The notes under the pieces: model-generated
Seen by the model: the letters and a program-made list of their open reading frames with translations, nothing else
Databases searched by the model: none
What the model was told of the DNA's origin: nothing
Source of the DNA: Microlunatus panaciterrae
GTDB lineage: Bacteria > Actinomycetota > Actinomycetes > Propionibacteriales > Propionibacteriaceae
Direction of reading: 5' to 3'
Assembly (NCBI RefSeq): GCF_016907535.1
Contig: NZ_JAFBCF010000001.1
Coordinates: 124,001 to 188,000, forward strand
Length of the DNA stretch: 64,000 bases
Shown here: piece after piece, positions 26,710-35,793 of the stretch
Numbering within the stretch: position 1 is the stretch's first letter
Layout of the letters: each line of letters starts with the position of its first letter
Made by a program: the position numbers and the translations under genes

Positions 26710-27387
26710 ATGCGTTATCTGCTGCTGCTCATCCCGCTGGCCGTAGCCGTGGCCTTCGGGTACCTGATGAACCGGGTGCGTGACCGTCAAGCGCGAGCCA
26801 CCGCCCTGGCGGCGCTCGGGTTGTCGCTCACCGTCGGACCGGTGGGATTTGTGATGCTCTTCCTGGTGGGTGAGACCGCGACCGACCCGGGCGGCTGGCT
26901 GGCGCTCGGTCTCATCGTGGCCTGGCTGGTGCCGACGGTCGTACTGTGCGGGATCGCCTACCTGTGGCCCAACATCGCCGTGCCCGTGCTGGCCGTGTCG
27001 ATGCTGCCGGCTCTGGCGCTGGGCGTATGGGGGTTGGTGGACTTCCACGGGCTGGGGAGCTGGGAGGACCGCACCGGCCCCGTCGTTCTCATCGCCGTCA
27101 TCGTGCCGGCCGTGGCGATGGCGCTCCTCGGCCTCAGCAGACTGACAGTCGCGGGAGCCATGATGGTGGCCGTCTCGGTGCTGCCGATTGTGCTGCCGGC
27201 CATCGGAGCAGGCGCGGAGGCTGGTCGGGCGCTGACCATCGGGACGCTGGACCTCCCGATCCTGATCAGTGGTCTGCTCTACCTGTGGGCGGGGCACCTC
27301 ACCAAGGGCGCCGATTCTCCCTTGAACGGACTACGACGTAAGCCGCACCTGTTCACCGGTCATCGGACCCGGCACGCCCCGGCCTGA
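26710..27387 (+). CDS. Uncharacterised integral membrane protein
   Basis: 225 residues with about seven hydrophobic segments (YLLLLIPLAVAVAFGYL, LGLSLTVGPVGFVMLFLV, LIVAWLVPTVVLCGIAYLW, AVPVLAVSMLPALALGVWG, VVLIAVIVPAVAMALLGL, MMVAVSVLPIVLPAIGAG, PILISGLLYLWAG). I do not recognise a family. ATG 26710 has GAGGAG nine bases upstream; ATG 26701 would sit directly against it. The last 35 bases overlap the 3' end of the convergent MFS gene. Confidence 0.72.
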   Translation: MRYLLLLIPLAVAVAFGYLMNRVRDRQARATALAALGLSLTVGPVGFVMLFLVGETATDPGGWLALGLIVAWLVPTVVLCGIAYLWPNIAVPVLAVSMLPALALGVWGLVDFHGLGSWEDRTGPVVLIAVIVPAVAMALLGLSRLTVAGAMMVAVSVLPIVLPAIGAGAEAGRALTIGTLDLPILISGLLYLWAGHLTKGADSPLNGLRRKPHLFTGHRTRHAPA

Positions 27388-28630
27388 CCTCCCGGCTGTC
27401 GGGCACCGTCGCGTTGTTCAGCTTCGGTGCTGCGGTCGGGCCGCCCTGAGCCTCCTGGTGGTGAACGCCGGCCGGCGAGATGGTCCGCGTCAGCAGTAGG
27501 CCGGCGAGTGCGGCCAGCGGCGCCACGGCGAGACCGAACCGCAGGCTGGTCTGGTCAGCGATGACGCCGATCACCGGCGGCGACAGCAGAAAGCCGACCC
27601 TGGTGATCCAGCCCACCACAGCGAGCCCCACTCCGTTGCCCAGACCGGGGACCTCGTCAGCCGCATGCATCGCCATCGGGATCATCACGGCAGCGCCGAG
27701 GCCGGCCAGAGCGAAGCCGACATAGGTCGTCACGAGACCGGGCCACGCGACGGCGACGCCGAGGCCGGCCGCAGCCAAGATCATGCCGAGCCTGGTGACC
27801 CGCCGGGGGCCCAGCCGCTCGACGGCCGGATCGCCGAGGAAGCGTCCGACCGTCATCGCGCCCATCATGGCGACGAAGCCACTGCCGGCGGCGGCCACCG
27901 GCGCTCCCAGACCAGCAGTGACCCAGAGGGCACCCCAGGAGTTGCCCACATCTTCCACTGCAGCACCGACCACCGCGATACCACCGATGGCCAGCAGGCG
28001 GACAGCCATCCTGCGTGCTCCGACTCCGGCTGACGTTGGGGTCCGCTCAAGGTGATCAGCCACCCGGTCGGGACCGGCCAGCATCCACCGGGACACCACG
28101 AGGGCCAGGATGATCATCAGCACACCCACCACCCCGAGGTGAATTTTGATCGGGATCCGCAGACCGGCTGCGGCTGAGCCCATCAACCCACCGACCACCG
28201 CACCGACGCTCCACACACCATGCAGCGAGTTGATGATCGACCTGCCCAGCAGGCGTTGCACCCGGAGACCGTGTGCGTTGCTGCCGATGTCGATGACCGA
28301 GTCGAGCATGCCGCAGACGAAGAAGGCGAGTGCGAGCAGGACCCAGGACGGGGCCCAGCCGATCGCTGTGAAAGCCACCGCCAGCACCAGCGTGCCGACC
28401 ACCGGCACCCGGGCCGAACCCCATCGTGACACCAGCCAACCGGCGAACAGTCCGGCCAGCAGGGCACCGACCGGATGCGCCGCCAGTGCAGTTCCCAGTG
28501 CCGCGTTCGACAGTCCGAGTGAGGCCTTGAGCTCGGGATAACGCGGCAGCACGTTCGCGAAGATGACACCGTTGCTGAAGAACATGGCGGACACGGCCAG
28601 CCTTGCCTTCTTGACCTCCGCGGCACTCAT
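27353..28630 (-). CDS. MFS transporter
   Basis: About 425 residues with 12 predicted membrane segments in two halves of six. The loop after segment 2 reads GWLVSRWGSARVPVVG, the conserved MFS motif A position, and the N-terminus FFSNGVIFANVLPRYPELK resembles YbjJ-type carriers. The substrate is unknown. The C-terminal tail of about 40 residues is polar. ATG 28630 starts just before the first segment; an upstream in-frame start at 28669 adds a non-membrane extension. It overlaps the convergent gene by 35 bases. Confidence 0.88.
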   Translation of the reverse strand: MSAAEVKKARLAVSAMFFSNGVIFANVLPRYPELKASLGLSNAALGTALAAHPVGALLAGLFAGWLVSRWGSARVPVVGTLVLAVAFTAIGWAPSWVLLALAFFVCGMLDSVIDIGSNAHGLRVQRLLGRSIINSLHGVWSVGAVVGGLMGSAAAGLRIPIKIHLGVVGVLMIILALVVSRWMLAGPDRVADHLERTPTSAGVGARRMAVRLLAIGGIAVVGAAVEDVGNSWGALWVTAGLGAPVAAAGSGFVAMMGAMTVGRFLGDPAVERLGPRRVTRLGMILAAAGLGVAVAWPGLVTTYVGFALAGLGAAVMIPMAMHAADEVPGLGNGVGLAVVGWITRVGFLLSPPVIGVIADQTSLRFGLAVAPLAALAGLLLTRTISPAGVHHQEAQGGPTAAPKLNNATVPDSREVRPGRAGSDDR

Positions 28631-28724
28631 GGGGTCGAGTATGCCGTCCGCCGGCGCCCTCCTGCGCACCGGCGTGGGTCGAGCGGCTGATCACCACCGC
28701 TTCACTCAGTAGGGACCCCGGGCG

Positions 28725-29006
28725 CTATTTCTGCTGCAGGATGGTCCGCCGACGCTGGTACTCCTCCTCGTCGATGTCACCTCGGGCGAAGCGCTCGTTG
28801 AGCACCCGCTCGGCATCAGACACACCCCCGTGCTCAACCTGGCCCGGCCGCGGCTGGCCACCGTCGGCACGCCGCCGGAGAATCCAGACCGCCCCCACCG
28901 CCACAACAGCGATGATCAGCAGCGCCAACAACCCGGCGAGCAGCAGGCCTCCCCAGCCCATTCCGCCGTGCATGCCCCAACCGTTACCCCACGGTTCGCC
29001 CCACAT
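28725..29006 (-). CDS. SHOCT-domain small membrane protein
   Basis: 93 residues. A Gly/Trp/Met-rich start (MWGEPWGNGWGMHGGMGWGG) precedes one membrane helix (LLLAGLLALLIIAVVAVGAVWIL, about 21-43), then a linker and a C-terminal SHOCT domain (AERVLNERFARGDIDEEEYQRR). SHOCT domains are short oligomerisation modules. ATG 29006 has GGAGG nine bases upstream. A DosR-like palindrome lies 80 bases upstream. Confidence 0.85.
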   Translation of the reverse strand: MWGEPWGNGWGMHGGMGWGGLLLAGLLALLIIAVVAVGAVWILRRRADGGQPRPGQVEHGGVSDAERVLNERFARGDIDEEEYQRRRTILQQK

Positions 29007-29085
29007 GATGATCACCCTCCAGTCGATGATCCGAGTCTGCCCGCCGTTCCCGGCTGGCGGCAGAGCAGATCGGCTCTGAGCTGCA

Positions 29086-29099
29086 GGACCATGGTCCCG
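29086..29099. promoter_or_regulatory. DosR-like palindrome upstream of SHOCT gene
   Basis: GGACCATGGTCCCG contains the perfect 12-base palindrome GGACCATGGTCC and resembles DosR boxes. It lies 80 bases before the ATG at 29006 (-). Confidence 0.4.
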
Positions 29100-29190
29100 C
29101 TCCAGCGGTCGCTGACACGCCTTGTGGGCGGGATCGCTACCGACCTCGGTAGGGATCCCACCCACAGGCCGCCGAGGCCCCTGGCTCGGC

Positions 29191-30033
29191 TCAGAGCGCG
29201 TGGTCTCCGCGAGCCGTCATCGCGGCGATCTCGGCTGCGAACTTGATCTCGGAGTCGTCCTCTGGTTGGTAGTCGATCACCCGACGAGCGTTGGTGATGC
29301 TCCAGAACGTACGGGCGTTGCCGGAAACTCCGTAGAAGATCTGGAACGGAACCCCGAACTCGTCGTCGATGTCCTCGGTGTCGATGGACTTCACGAACAG
29401 TTGCTGCAGATCGCGCTCGCTGATGTAGCCGGCGATGTCTCGGAGGTAGTGCTTCAGCGGCCGATTGGTGAAGTCCGCCGCCGACACCTCACGCGGGACC
29501 ACGATCCGCAGCTGGACCACCTCAAGGGCTCGTCCGATCGAACCGCAGGCGTAGAGGAACCCGAGCGACTCGTAGGCGGCCTTCGCCCAGCCATAGAACG
29601 TGTCCGGCCGGGGGTAGTCATCGGTGTTGATCCGGTCGATCAGCTTGGCATAGTAGGGCTGCTCGTACCATTTCGACGCCTGGTTCGTGCTGGCGCACAC
29701 CACCCGCTTGACCCCGGTCTGCACAGCGGTCTCGTACACCCGCTGCGTCATGTCGACGTTTCGACGTTCGTCGGCGTACGTGGGCGGGGACCCGGCCCGC
29801 ACGTAGCCGGTGTGGACGATCGTGTCGACCCCCTGGCAGAGCTCCTCGAGACGGGCCCGGTCTCCCTCCAGGAGGTCGAAGACCTCCACTCCTTCAACCC
29901 GGTGCCCGTCCCGGTCGACGTCCGTGACATCGAGGAGCCGGAGGTCATAGTGGCTCCGCAGTGCCGGCAGGAGCTGGCCGGCGATGCTCCCACAGGCGCC
30001 GGTGAGCAGGACTGGCTTGCGTGCTGTCGTCAT
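29191..30033 (-). CDS. NAD-dependent epimerase/dehydratase family protein
   Basis: 280 residues, an extended SDR: LLTGACGSIAGQLLPAL (glycine-rich NAD loop, about 9-25), LLDVTDVDR, VDTIVHTGYV, CASTNQASKWYE and FYGWAKAAYE (catalytic Tyr-x-x-x-Lys). VKRVVCASTN matches the Ser position. Closest in pattern to uronate dehydrogenase-like proteins, but the substrate is unproven. ATG 30033 begins at the beta strand; upstream in-frame sequence to 30588 is the antisense of the dehydrogenase gene. Confidence 0.85.
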   Translation of the reverse strand: MTTARKPVLLTGACGSIAGQLLPALRSHYDLRLLDVTDVDRDGHRVEGVEVFDLLEGDRARLEELCQGVDTIVHTGYVRAGSPPTYADERRNVDMTQRVYETAVQTGVKRVVCASTNQASKWYEQPYYAKLIDRINTDDYPRPDTFYGWAKAAYESLGFLYACGSIGRALEVVQLRIVVPREVSAADFTNRPLKHYLRDIAGYISERDLQQLFVKSIDTEDIDDEFGVPFQIFYGVSGNARTFWSITNARRVIDYQPEDDSEIKFAAEIAAMTARGDHAL

Positions 30034-30144
30034 CGGACCATCCTCGGCGGCGCGTGCTGCAGACTCAAGTCGGGCACGCCGCCGCGGCGCCGGAGGCAAC
30101 AGATGCGATAGTTGCCCGGTTGCCCACTGCAGAGGAGTCCGCTC

Positions 30145-31146
30145 ATGAATGTTCCCCCCGATTCCTTCGTCCGGGTCGCCGCCGACGACCTGCGAGCCTT
30201 CGCCCGCAGTCTCGGCCTGGCGGCCGGCCTGTCCGAGGCGCGGGCGTCGCTGCTGGCTCGGCTGCTGACCGACAACGATCTGCGCGGCGTGTTCAGTCAC
30301 GGCACCCAGCAGCTGGCCACCTACGCGGTGCTGCTGCGCGACGGTGTGCTGAACGCCCAACCGGATGTCTCGGTGGTCCGGGAGACATCGGGCAGCCTGC
30401 TGGTGGACGGTGACGGCGGGTTGGGGTACTTCCCGGCCTACGACGGCACGTTGCAGCTGATCGAGAAGGTCAAGGAGCACGACATCGCCGTGCTGGTGAC
30501 CCGCAACCACGGCCACTTCGGGGCGGCCGGGCTCTACTCGCGGCTCACCCTCGAACATGATCTGCTGTCCTTCGTGACCTCTGGTCATCAGCTCCGGCTC
30601 GCACCGGGAGATCCCATCTACGAGGCGGCCGGCGGGTCACCGATGTCGTTCAGCGCCCCGACTCTCGATGAGGACCCTCTGGTGCTGGACTTCGGCGCCA
30701 TGCATGACCTGTACGCAGACTCGCCCTTCCGGGACGAGCTCGCAGCGAAGGCGCCGGGACTGGTGCACCGGGCGATCGGGATGGGCGCGGTCTGCCAGTC
30801 CTGGGGTGGCCTGCTGGCAGGGGTCCCGATCGACCCGGCCCGCGCCAGCCACCCGTTCGAGGGCGCCAACCAGGGGGCGATGGTGATCGCCTTCAAGATC
30901 TCCCTCTTCGCCGAGCCGTTGGAGTTCAAGCAGGAGATGGACCGGTACGTCCGCGCCGTCCGCGAGCTCGCGCCCCTGACCGAGGGACAACAGCCGTTCC
31001 TGCCGGGAGGCGTCGAGGCTGCGCGCGAGCGGGCCTGGACCACGGAGGGCATCCCGGTCGGAGAGCAGCACCAGCACCGGCTTGAGACGGTTGCCGAGGC
31101 GTTCGGGCTGACCGTCCCCTGGGAAGGCGGCTCAGCCCGCGCCTGA
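30145..31146 (+). CDS. Malate/L-lactate dehydrogenase family oxidoreductase
   Basis: 333 residues of the Ldh_2 family. Motifs include LLTDNDLRGVFSHGTQ, VDGDGGLGYF, AVLVTRNHGHFGAAGLYSRL (active-site His region), PMSFSAPT and a long C-terminal segment VPIDPARASHPFEGANQGAM. Members reduce 2-oxoacids with NAD(P)H. AGAGGAG lies nine bases upstream of ATG 30145. It is divergent from the epimerase, with which it may share a sugar-acid pathway (inference). Confidence 0.88.
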   Translation: MNVPPDSFVRVAADDLRAFARSLGLAAGLSEARASLLARLLTDNDLRGVFSHGTQQLATYAVLLRDGVLNAQPDVSVVRETSGSLLVDGDGGLGYFPAYDGTLQLIEKVKEHDIAVLVTRNHGHFGAAGLYSRLTLEHDLLSFVTSGHQLRLAPGDPIYEAAGGSPMSFSAPTLDEDPLVLDFGAMHDLYADSPFRDELAAKAPGLVHRAIGMGAVCQSWGGLLAGVPIDPARASHPFEGANQGAMVIAFKISLFAEPLEFKQEMDRYVRAVRELAPLTEGQQPFLPGGVEAARERAWTTEGIPVGEQHQHRLETVAEAFGLTVPWEGGSARA

Positions 31147-31173
31147 CCAGCTGGGTGTGATCGGGCACGGCAG

Positions 31174-34100
31174 CTAGTGCGGAGCGCCTTCGAAGGCCCG
31201 CCAGAGGCGCGCGTAGTGCCCGTCACGCTGCAGCAGCTCGGTGTGCGACCCGTCCTCGACGAGTCTGCCGTGGTCCATCACCAGGACCCGGTCCGCCCGA
31301 GCCGCCGTGGTCAGCCGGTGGGCGATCACCACAGTGGTGCGCCGTCGGGCCAACAGGTCCTCAGCGCGCGTCACCGCGGCCTCGCTGGCCAGGTCGAGAG
31401 CGGCTGTCGCCTCGTCCAGAAGCAGCAGATCGGGCCGTACGCACTCTGCCCTCGCCAGAGCCAGGAGTTGGCGCTGCCCGGCGCTCAGGCTGCGGCCGCG
31501 ATCGCCCACCTGATGGTGGTAGCCGTCTCGCAGCCTGGTCACCATCTCATGCGCCCCGACTGCTCGCGCCGCCGCTTCAACCTCAGCATCGGTCGCATCC
31601 GGGCGTCCGTACGCGATGGCATCTCGGACCGTGCCGGCGAACAGGTAGGCCTCCTGCGGGACGTAGCCGAGACGGTGACGATAGCCCGCCAGGTCGAAGT
31701 TACGCAGATCGACGCCGTCGGCCCGGACGACGCCATCCGTCGGGTCGTAGAACCGCGCCAACAGCTTCATCACGGTCGACTTCCCGGCTCCGGTCTCTCC
31801 GACCACCGCGACCCGCTGGCCTGCTGGCACCGTGAAGGAGATCCCCTGCAGCGCCTCGGTCTCGGCCCCGCTGTAGGCGAACCGCACCCCGTCAAGCTCG
31901 ACCACACCGGTCAGCGAACCCGGTACGGCGACCGGTGTGTCGGCATCCGGTGTCGACGGCTCGGTGCGCAGCAGGCCGGTGATCCGACGCAACCCGACCA
32001 CGGCCTGCTGGTAGCCATCGAACACCTGCGACAACTGCTGGACCGGCGAGAAGAACATGTTCACATAGAGCATGAAGGCGATCAGCGCGCCCGCCGTCAG
32101 AGCCCCGCTCTGCACCCGGCCCGCGCCAAAACCGAGCACCAGCGCGGTGGCGACGTCGGAGACGAAGGCGATAAAGGGAAAGAAGGTGGCGATGTAGCGC
32201 TGGCTGCGCGTACGGGCCACTCGATAACCGTCGGACAGCTGGGCAAACCGGTGGCAGTTGTGCTCCTCGCGGCGGAACGCCTGCGCCACCCTGATGCCCG
32301 CCACGTTCTCCTGCAGGTCAGCATTCACCGCACTGACCTTCTCCCGCGACACCTGGTAGGCCACCGAGGATCTCGCCCGGAAGACCAGTGTCGCCGCCAC
32401 CACGAACGGCAACACAGTCAGCACCACCAGCGCCAGCGGCAGGTTGATCACCAGCAGGGCAACCAGGACGCCGCCGAAGGAGAGCACACTGACGATCGCT
32501 GTCGCGAGACCGGTCTGCACGAAGGTCGAAAGGGCGTCGACATCGGTGGTCATCCGGGTCATGATCCGGCCACCCATCTCGCGCTCGTAGAAGTCCAGGC
32601 CCAGGCGTTGCAGATGCGCGAACAGCTTCATCCGGAGCAGGTACAAGATGCCTTCGCCGGTACGTCCGGTGACCCGGGTCTGTGCGATCGACACGACCCA
32701 GTCCACCAGCGTGACGACCAGGGCGATCCCGGCAGCCAGCCAGATCACGTCACCCCGCCGCTCGGTGATGCCTGAGTCCACCCCGAGCCTGATGGCAGCG
32801 GGCAGCACCAGCTGGGCCAGGGCGTCCGCAGCAACCAGCACCAGCCCGACCAGCAGGGGCACGCGGAAAAGTCTCAGCAGGTGCCTAAAGCGGAAGTCCG
32901 GGTCGCGTCGACGGATCTCATCCGGGTCGACCAGCGGTTCGTCGATCGCCGGTGGAAGCTTCGCCACCTGCGCCAGCAGCTCAGGCGTCGGCGGCAGGGC
33001 CGCGAACATGCCGCCTGCTCCCCCACCTCCACCGCGACCGGCGCCGCCGGGACCGGCCGCACGTCCGAAGCCCGTCGACGTCATGGAGCTGGCACCCTGA
33101 GCCTGTGCAAGGGCCAGCTCAGACGGGTCGCGCTCGGGCTTCACCCAGGCTGATGCAGTCACTCCCGATGGTTGGGACTCAGGCCCTTCGACGGGCTCAG
33201 GGCGCGCCGCCAACTCCAGCCCTTCGACAGGCTCAGGGCGCGCCGCCAACTCCAGCCCTTCAACGGGCTCGGGGCGCGGAGACTGTTCAGGGAGCCGGTC
33301 AAGATCATCAGTGGGCGCCGACAACAGCGTGTTGTAGAGGGCGCAGCGACCCTGGAGCTCATCGTGGGTGCCGATGTCGACGATCCGGCCACGGTCGAGG
33401 ACGGCGATCCGGTCGGCCAGGCCGAGGGTGCTTCGGCGATGCGCGATCAGGATCGTGGTCCGTCCCGACATCACCTGTCGGAGAGTGTCGTGGATCTCGG
33501 CCTCGATCCGGGCGTCGATGGCGGAGGTGGCGTCATCGAGCACCAGCAGTTGGGGGTCGATCAACAGCGCCCGGGCCAGCGCCACCCGTTGTCGTTGCCC
33601 ACCGGACAGGGTGAGGCCCTGCTCCCCGACCACGGAGTCATAACCCTTCGGCAGGTCGACGATGAAGTCGTGCGCCTGGGCAGCCCGAGCGGCCGCCTCG
33701 ATCTCGGCCATCGAGGCGTCGGGTCGGCCGTAGGCGATGTTGTTCCGCACGCTGTCGGAGAAGAGGAAGCTGTCCTCGAACACCACGCCGATGCCTCGGC
33801 GGAGGGACTCCAGGGTCAGGTCGCGGACATCGTAGCCGCCGATCCGGACCGATCCGCTGTCCACGTCGTAGAACCGCGGCAGCAGCAGCGACACCGTCGA
33901 CTTGCCGGACCCGGCTGTGCCGACCAGGGCCAGCGTCTCCCCGGCTGCAACACGGAAGCTGACCTGTTCCAGCGCGGGCGCCGACCGGGGATAACCGAAG
34001 GTCACGTTGTCGAACCGCACGTCGACCGGGCCGGGCGGCAGCGAGACCGCGTCCGGGGAGTCGGCCACCCCAGGCTCGGCATCGATCACCTCGAACACCC

Positions 34101-35115
34101 GCATGACGCCCGCCTTGGCCTGCTGCCCGATGGTGAGCAGGCCGGACAGCATCCGCACCGGTGCGACCATCGAGGCCAGGTAGGTGGAGAAGGCCAGGAA
34201 CGTCCCCAAGGTGATCTGCTGGTGCAGGGCGAGCCAGCCACCCAGACCGAGCACTCCGACCTGTCCGAGCGCCGGGATCATCTGCATGATCGGGTTGTAG
34301 ATGCTGTTGAGCCGTATCGTCCGCAGCCGCGAGGCGTACAACCGACGCGCAGAGCTATCCAGTCGGTCGATTTCGCGTGACTCCTGGCCGAACCCCTTGA
34401 CGACCCGCACGCCGGTCACCGCCGACTCGACGACGCCGGCCACCTCACCGACCTGCTGCTGCGCATCCCAGTTGGCAGGAAAAAGCGTCCCGCGACCGCG
34501 AAGCGCCACCCACCACAGAGCGGGTCCGACCAGCAGGGCGACAATCGTCAGCAGCGGCGAAAGGGTGAGCATGATGATCACCGACATCACGAACAGCAAC
34601 AGGTTCGACGTCATCATCGGCACCATGCCGAGCAGACCCTGCACCAGGTTCAGATCCGAGATGGAACGGCTCACCAGCTGTCCGGGGGCGAGGTCATCCT
34701 GTTTGGCGCCACCCATCCGCTCCAGCGAGCGGAAGACGTCCTGCCGCAGGTCATGCTGGACGTCGATGGAGAGCTTGCCACCCAGGTAACGGCGGATGAA
34801 CCCGGCCCCGAAGTTGGTGACGCCCGCAGCCAACAGAGCGATGATCCAGGGCAGCATCGGCTGCGACCGGGAGAGAATCACATCGTCCACCACAGCCCGG
34901 ACAATCAACGGCGTTACGGCGTTGGCAGCCATGCCCAGCAGTGCGCCCCCGAAGGCGAAGGCCACGAGGTGCGGGTGCCTCAGGCAATGACCGGCCAACC
35001 GACGGATCCAGCCCGACTCGCGGGTTGGTCCAGGGGCGGGCTGCCAGTGCGGTCGGTCGTCGTCGCTCACCGCGTCGCGGGCGGTCTGGGTGTCCGAACC
35101 CACCGTAGGTGTCAC
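31174..35115 (-). CDS. Single-chain ABC exporter with two TMD-NBD modules
   Basis: 1313 residues: TMD1 (about 45-340), NBD1 (GTAGSGKST, LSGGQRQRVAL, LLVLDDATSAID), a linker of about 140 residues, TMD2 (about 740-1040) and NBD2 (GETGAGKST, LSAGQRQLLAL, LLLLDEATAALD). NBD1 carries Asp in place of the catalytic Glu after Walker B, the asymmetry of heterodimeric exporters such as TM287/288 and BmrCD; here both halves are fused. Drug or lipid export is likely. The linker contains three copies of RPEPVEG from a 36-base DNA repeat (33184-33274) and a Gly-rich stretch. GTG 35115 overlaps the MarR gene stop by four bases, so the regulator and exporter are co-translated. Confidence 0.92.
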   Translation of the reverse strand: MTPTVGSDTQTARDAVSDDDRPHWQPAPGPTRESGWIRRLAGHCLRHPHLVAFAFGGALLGMAANAVTPLIVRAVVDDVILSRSQPMLPWIIALLAAGVTNFGAGFIRRYLGGKLSIDVQHDLRQDVFRSLERMGGAKQDDLAPGQLVSRSISDLNLVQGLLGMVPMMTSNLLLFVMSVIIMLTLSPLLTIVALLVGPALWWVALRGRGTLFPANWDAQQQVGEVAGVVESAVTGVRVVKGFGQESREIDRLDSSARRLYASRLRTIRLNSIYNPIMQMIPALGQVGVLGLGGWLALHQQITLGTFLAFSTYLASMVAPVRMLSGLLTIGQQAKAGVMRVFEVIDAEPGVADSPDAVSLPPGPVDVRFDNVTFGYPRSAPALEQVSFRVAAGETLALVGTAGSGKSTVSLLLPRFYDVDSGSVRIGGYDVRDLTLESLRRGIGVVFEDSFLFSDSVRNNIAYGRPDASMAEIEAAARAAQAHDFIVDLPKGYDSVVGEQGLTLSGGQRQRVALARALLIDPQLLVLDDATSAIDARIEAEIHDTLRQVMSGRTTILIAHRRSTLGLADRIAVLDRGRIVDIGTHDELQGRCALYNTLLSAPTDDLDRLPEQSPRPEPVEGLELAARPEPVEGLELAARPEPVEGPESQPSGVTASAWVKPERDPSELALAQAQGASSMTSTGFGRAAGPGGAGRGGGGGAGGMFAALPPTPELLAQVAKLPPAIDEPLVDPDEIRRRDPDFRFRHLLRLFRVPLLVGLVLVAADALAQLVLPAAIRLGVDSGITERRGDVIWLAAGIALVVTLVDWVVSIAQTRVTGRTGEGILYLLRMKLFAHLQRLGLDFYEREMGGRIMTRMTTDVDALSTFVQTGLATAIVSVLSFGGVLVALLVINLPLALVVLTVLPFVVAATLVFRARSSVAYQVSREKVSAVNADLQENVAGIRVAQAFRREEHNCHRFAQLSDGYRVARTRSQRYIATFFPFIAFVSDVATALVLGFGAGRVQSGALTAGALIAFMLYVNMFFSPVQQLSQVFDGYQQAVVGLRRITGLLRTEPSTPDADTPVAVPGSLTGVVELDGVRFAYSGAETEALQGISFTVPAGQRVAVVGETGAGKSTVMKLLARFYDPTDGVVRADGVDLRNFDLAGYRHRLGYVPQEAYLFAGTVRDAIAYGRPDATDAEVEAAARAVGAHEMVTRLRDGYHHQVGDRGRSLSAGQRQLLALARAECVRPDLLLLDEATAALDLASEAAVTRAEDLLARRRTTVVIAHRLTTAARADRVLVMDHGRLVEDGSHTELLQRDGHYARLWRAFEGAPH
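33184..33274. repeat. Three 36-bp tandem copies of the dispersed REP-like repeat, in frame in the exporter linker
   Basis: CCCTTCGACRGGCTCAGGG occurs at 33184 and 33220, with a variant (CCCTTCAACGGGCTCGGGG) at 33256, at an exact 36-base period. It encodes RPEPVEGLELAA units on the minus strand. The same 19-mer, in either orientation, lies at 38543-38875 and 55687-55761. Confidence 0.9.
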
Positions 35116-35630
35116 GCGGTTCTGGCCCCTTCCGGTGCGGGCGGTCGATAGGCGGGCGGTTGAGGCGTACGGCGGCCGGCCCGACGTTCAGACAGGTCGG
35201 TATCGAGCGCCGACGCGAAGGCCGCGAAGCAGCTGACAAAGGCGCTGGGATCGTCCATCCGCCCCGTCACCTCGGCGAGCCGTTCGGCGTACGCCCGGTC
35301 GGCGCGTCCCAGTGCCTCCCTGCCGGCGTCGGTGATCTGTAGCCAGGAGGCTCGGCGGTCTCCGTCATCTGATCGGCGTCGAACATGGCCGAGGCAGGCG
35401 AGCACCTCCACCGCCGTGCTTATCGCCGGCTTGGAGACCGCAAGACGTTCGGCCAGGGCAGTCGAACGTTCATCGCCGGCATCCAGCAGCGTCAGCAGCC
35501 GGTACTGCGGCAGGGTCAGCCCGCTGTCCACCCGATCCAGCATCCGGGCGGTACGCACCAGGGTTCTGGCCACGTCCACGTGCGCCGAGGTAGGTACGGA
35601 GAGCTCCGAGCTGCACATAGTTAACAACAT
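35112..35630 (-). CDS. MarR-family transcriptional regulator
   Basis: 172 residues. The winged helix is clear: LTLPQYRLLTLLDAG, TALAERLAVSKPAISTAVEVLACLGHVRRRSDDGDRRASWLQITDAGREAL. The C-terminal tail is Pro/Arg-rich. ATG 35630 has AAGG six bases upstream and lies inside an inverted repeat (35620-35634), suggesting self-repression. Its stop overlaps the exporter GTG, so it most likely controls the exporter in response to a ligand. Confidence 0.9.
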   Translation of the reverse strand: MLLTMCSSELSVPTSAHVDVARTLVRTARMLDRVDSGLTLPQYRLLTLLDAGDERSTALAERLAVSKPAISTAVEVLACLGHVRRRSDDGDRRASWLQITDAGREALGRADRAYAERLAEVTGRMDDPSAFVSCFAAFASALDTDLSERRAGRRTPQPPAYRPPAPEGARTA

Positions 35631-35634
35631 TAAC
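35620..35634. promoter_or_regulatory. Candidate MarR operator over the marR start codon
   Basis: GTTAACAACATTAAC pairs GTTAA with TTAAC around a five-base centre, is AT-rich in a GC-rich region, and overlaps the ATG at 35630. Binding by the adjacent MarR protein is inferred. Confidence 0.5.
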
Positions 35635-35665
35635 GACCTTGGATGTGCCCGGCAAGACACTCGTC

Positions 35666-35680
35666 GGGACTTAGGTCATC
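35666..35680. promoter_or_regulatory. DosR-like box 1 upstream of flavodoxin-like gene
   Basis: GGGACTTAGGTCATC: the left half GGGACTT matches the mycobacterial consensus exactly and the right half GGTCAT partly. It is 114 bases upstream of ATG 35794. Confidence 0.5.
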
Positions 35681-35687
35681 ACCCGCT

Positions 35688-35702
35688 GAGGACCTAGGCC
35701 CA
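35688..35702. promoter_or_regulatory. DosR-like box 2 upstream of flavodoxin-like gene
   Basis: GAGGACCTAGGCCCA, 20 bases after the first box. Paired boxes are usual at strongly DosR-induced promoters. The start codon is 92 bases downstream. Confidence 0.4.
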
Positions 35703-35793
35703 TGGACCGCCCAAGGCGCCACGCACCAGGCTGGAGTAGAGCCATCCAGTGTCGATTCTCGACCGCGGTGTGCCAGAGCCGAGGAGAAGCCAG

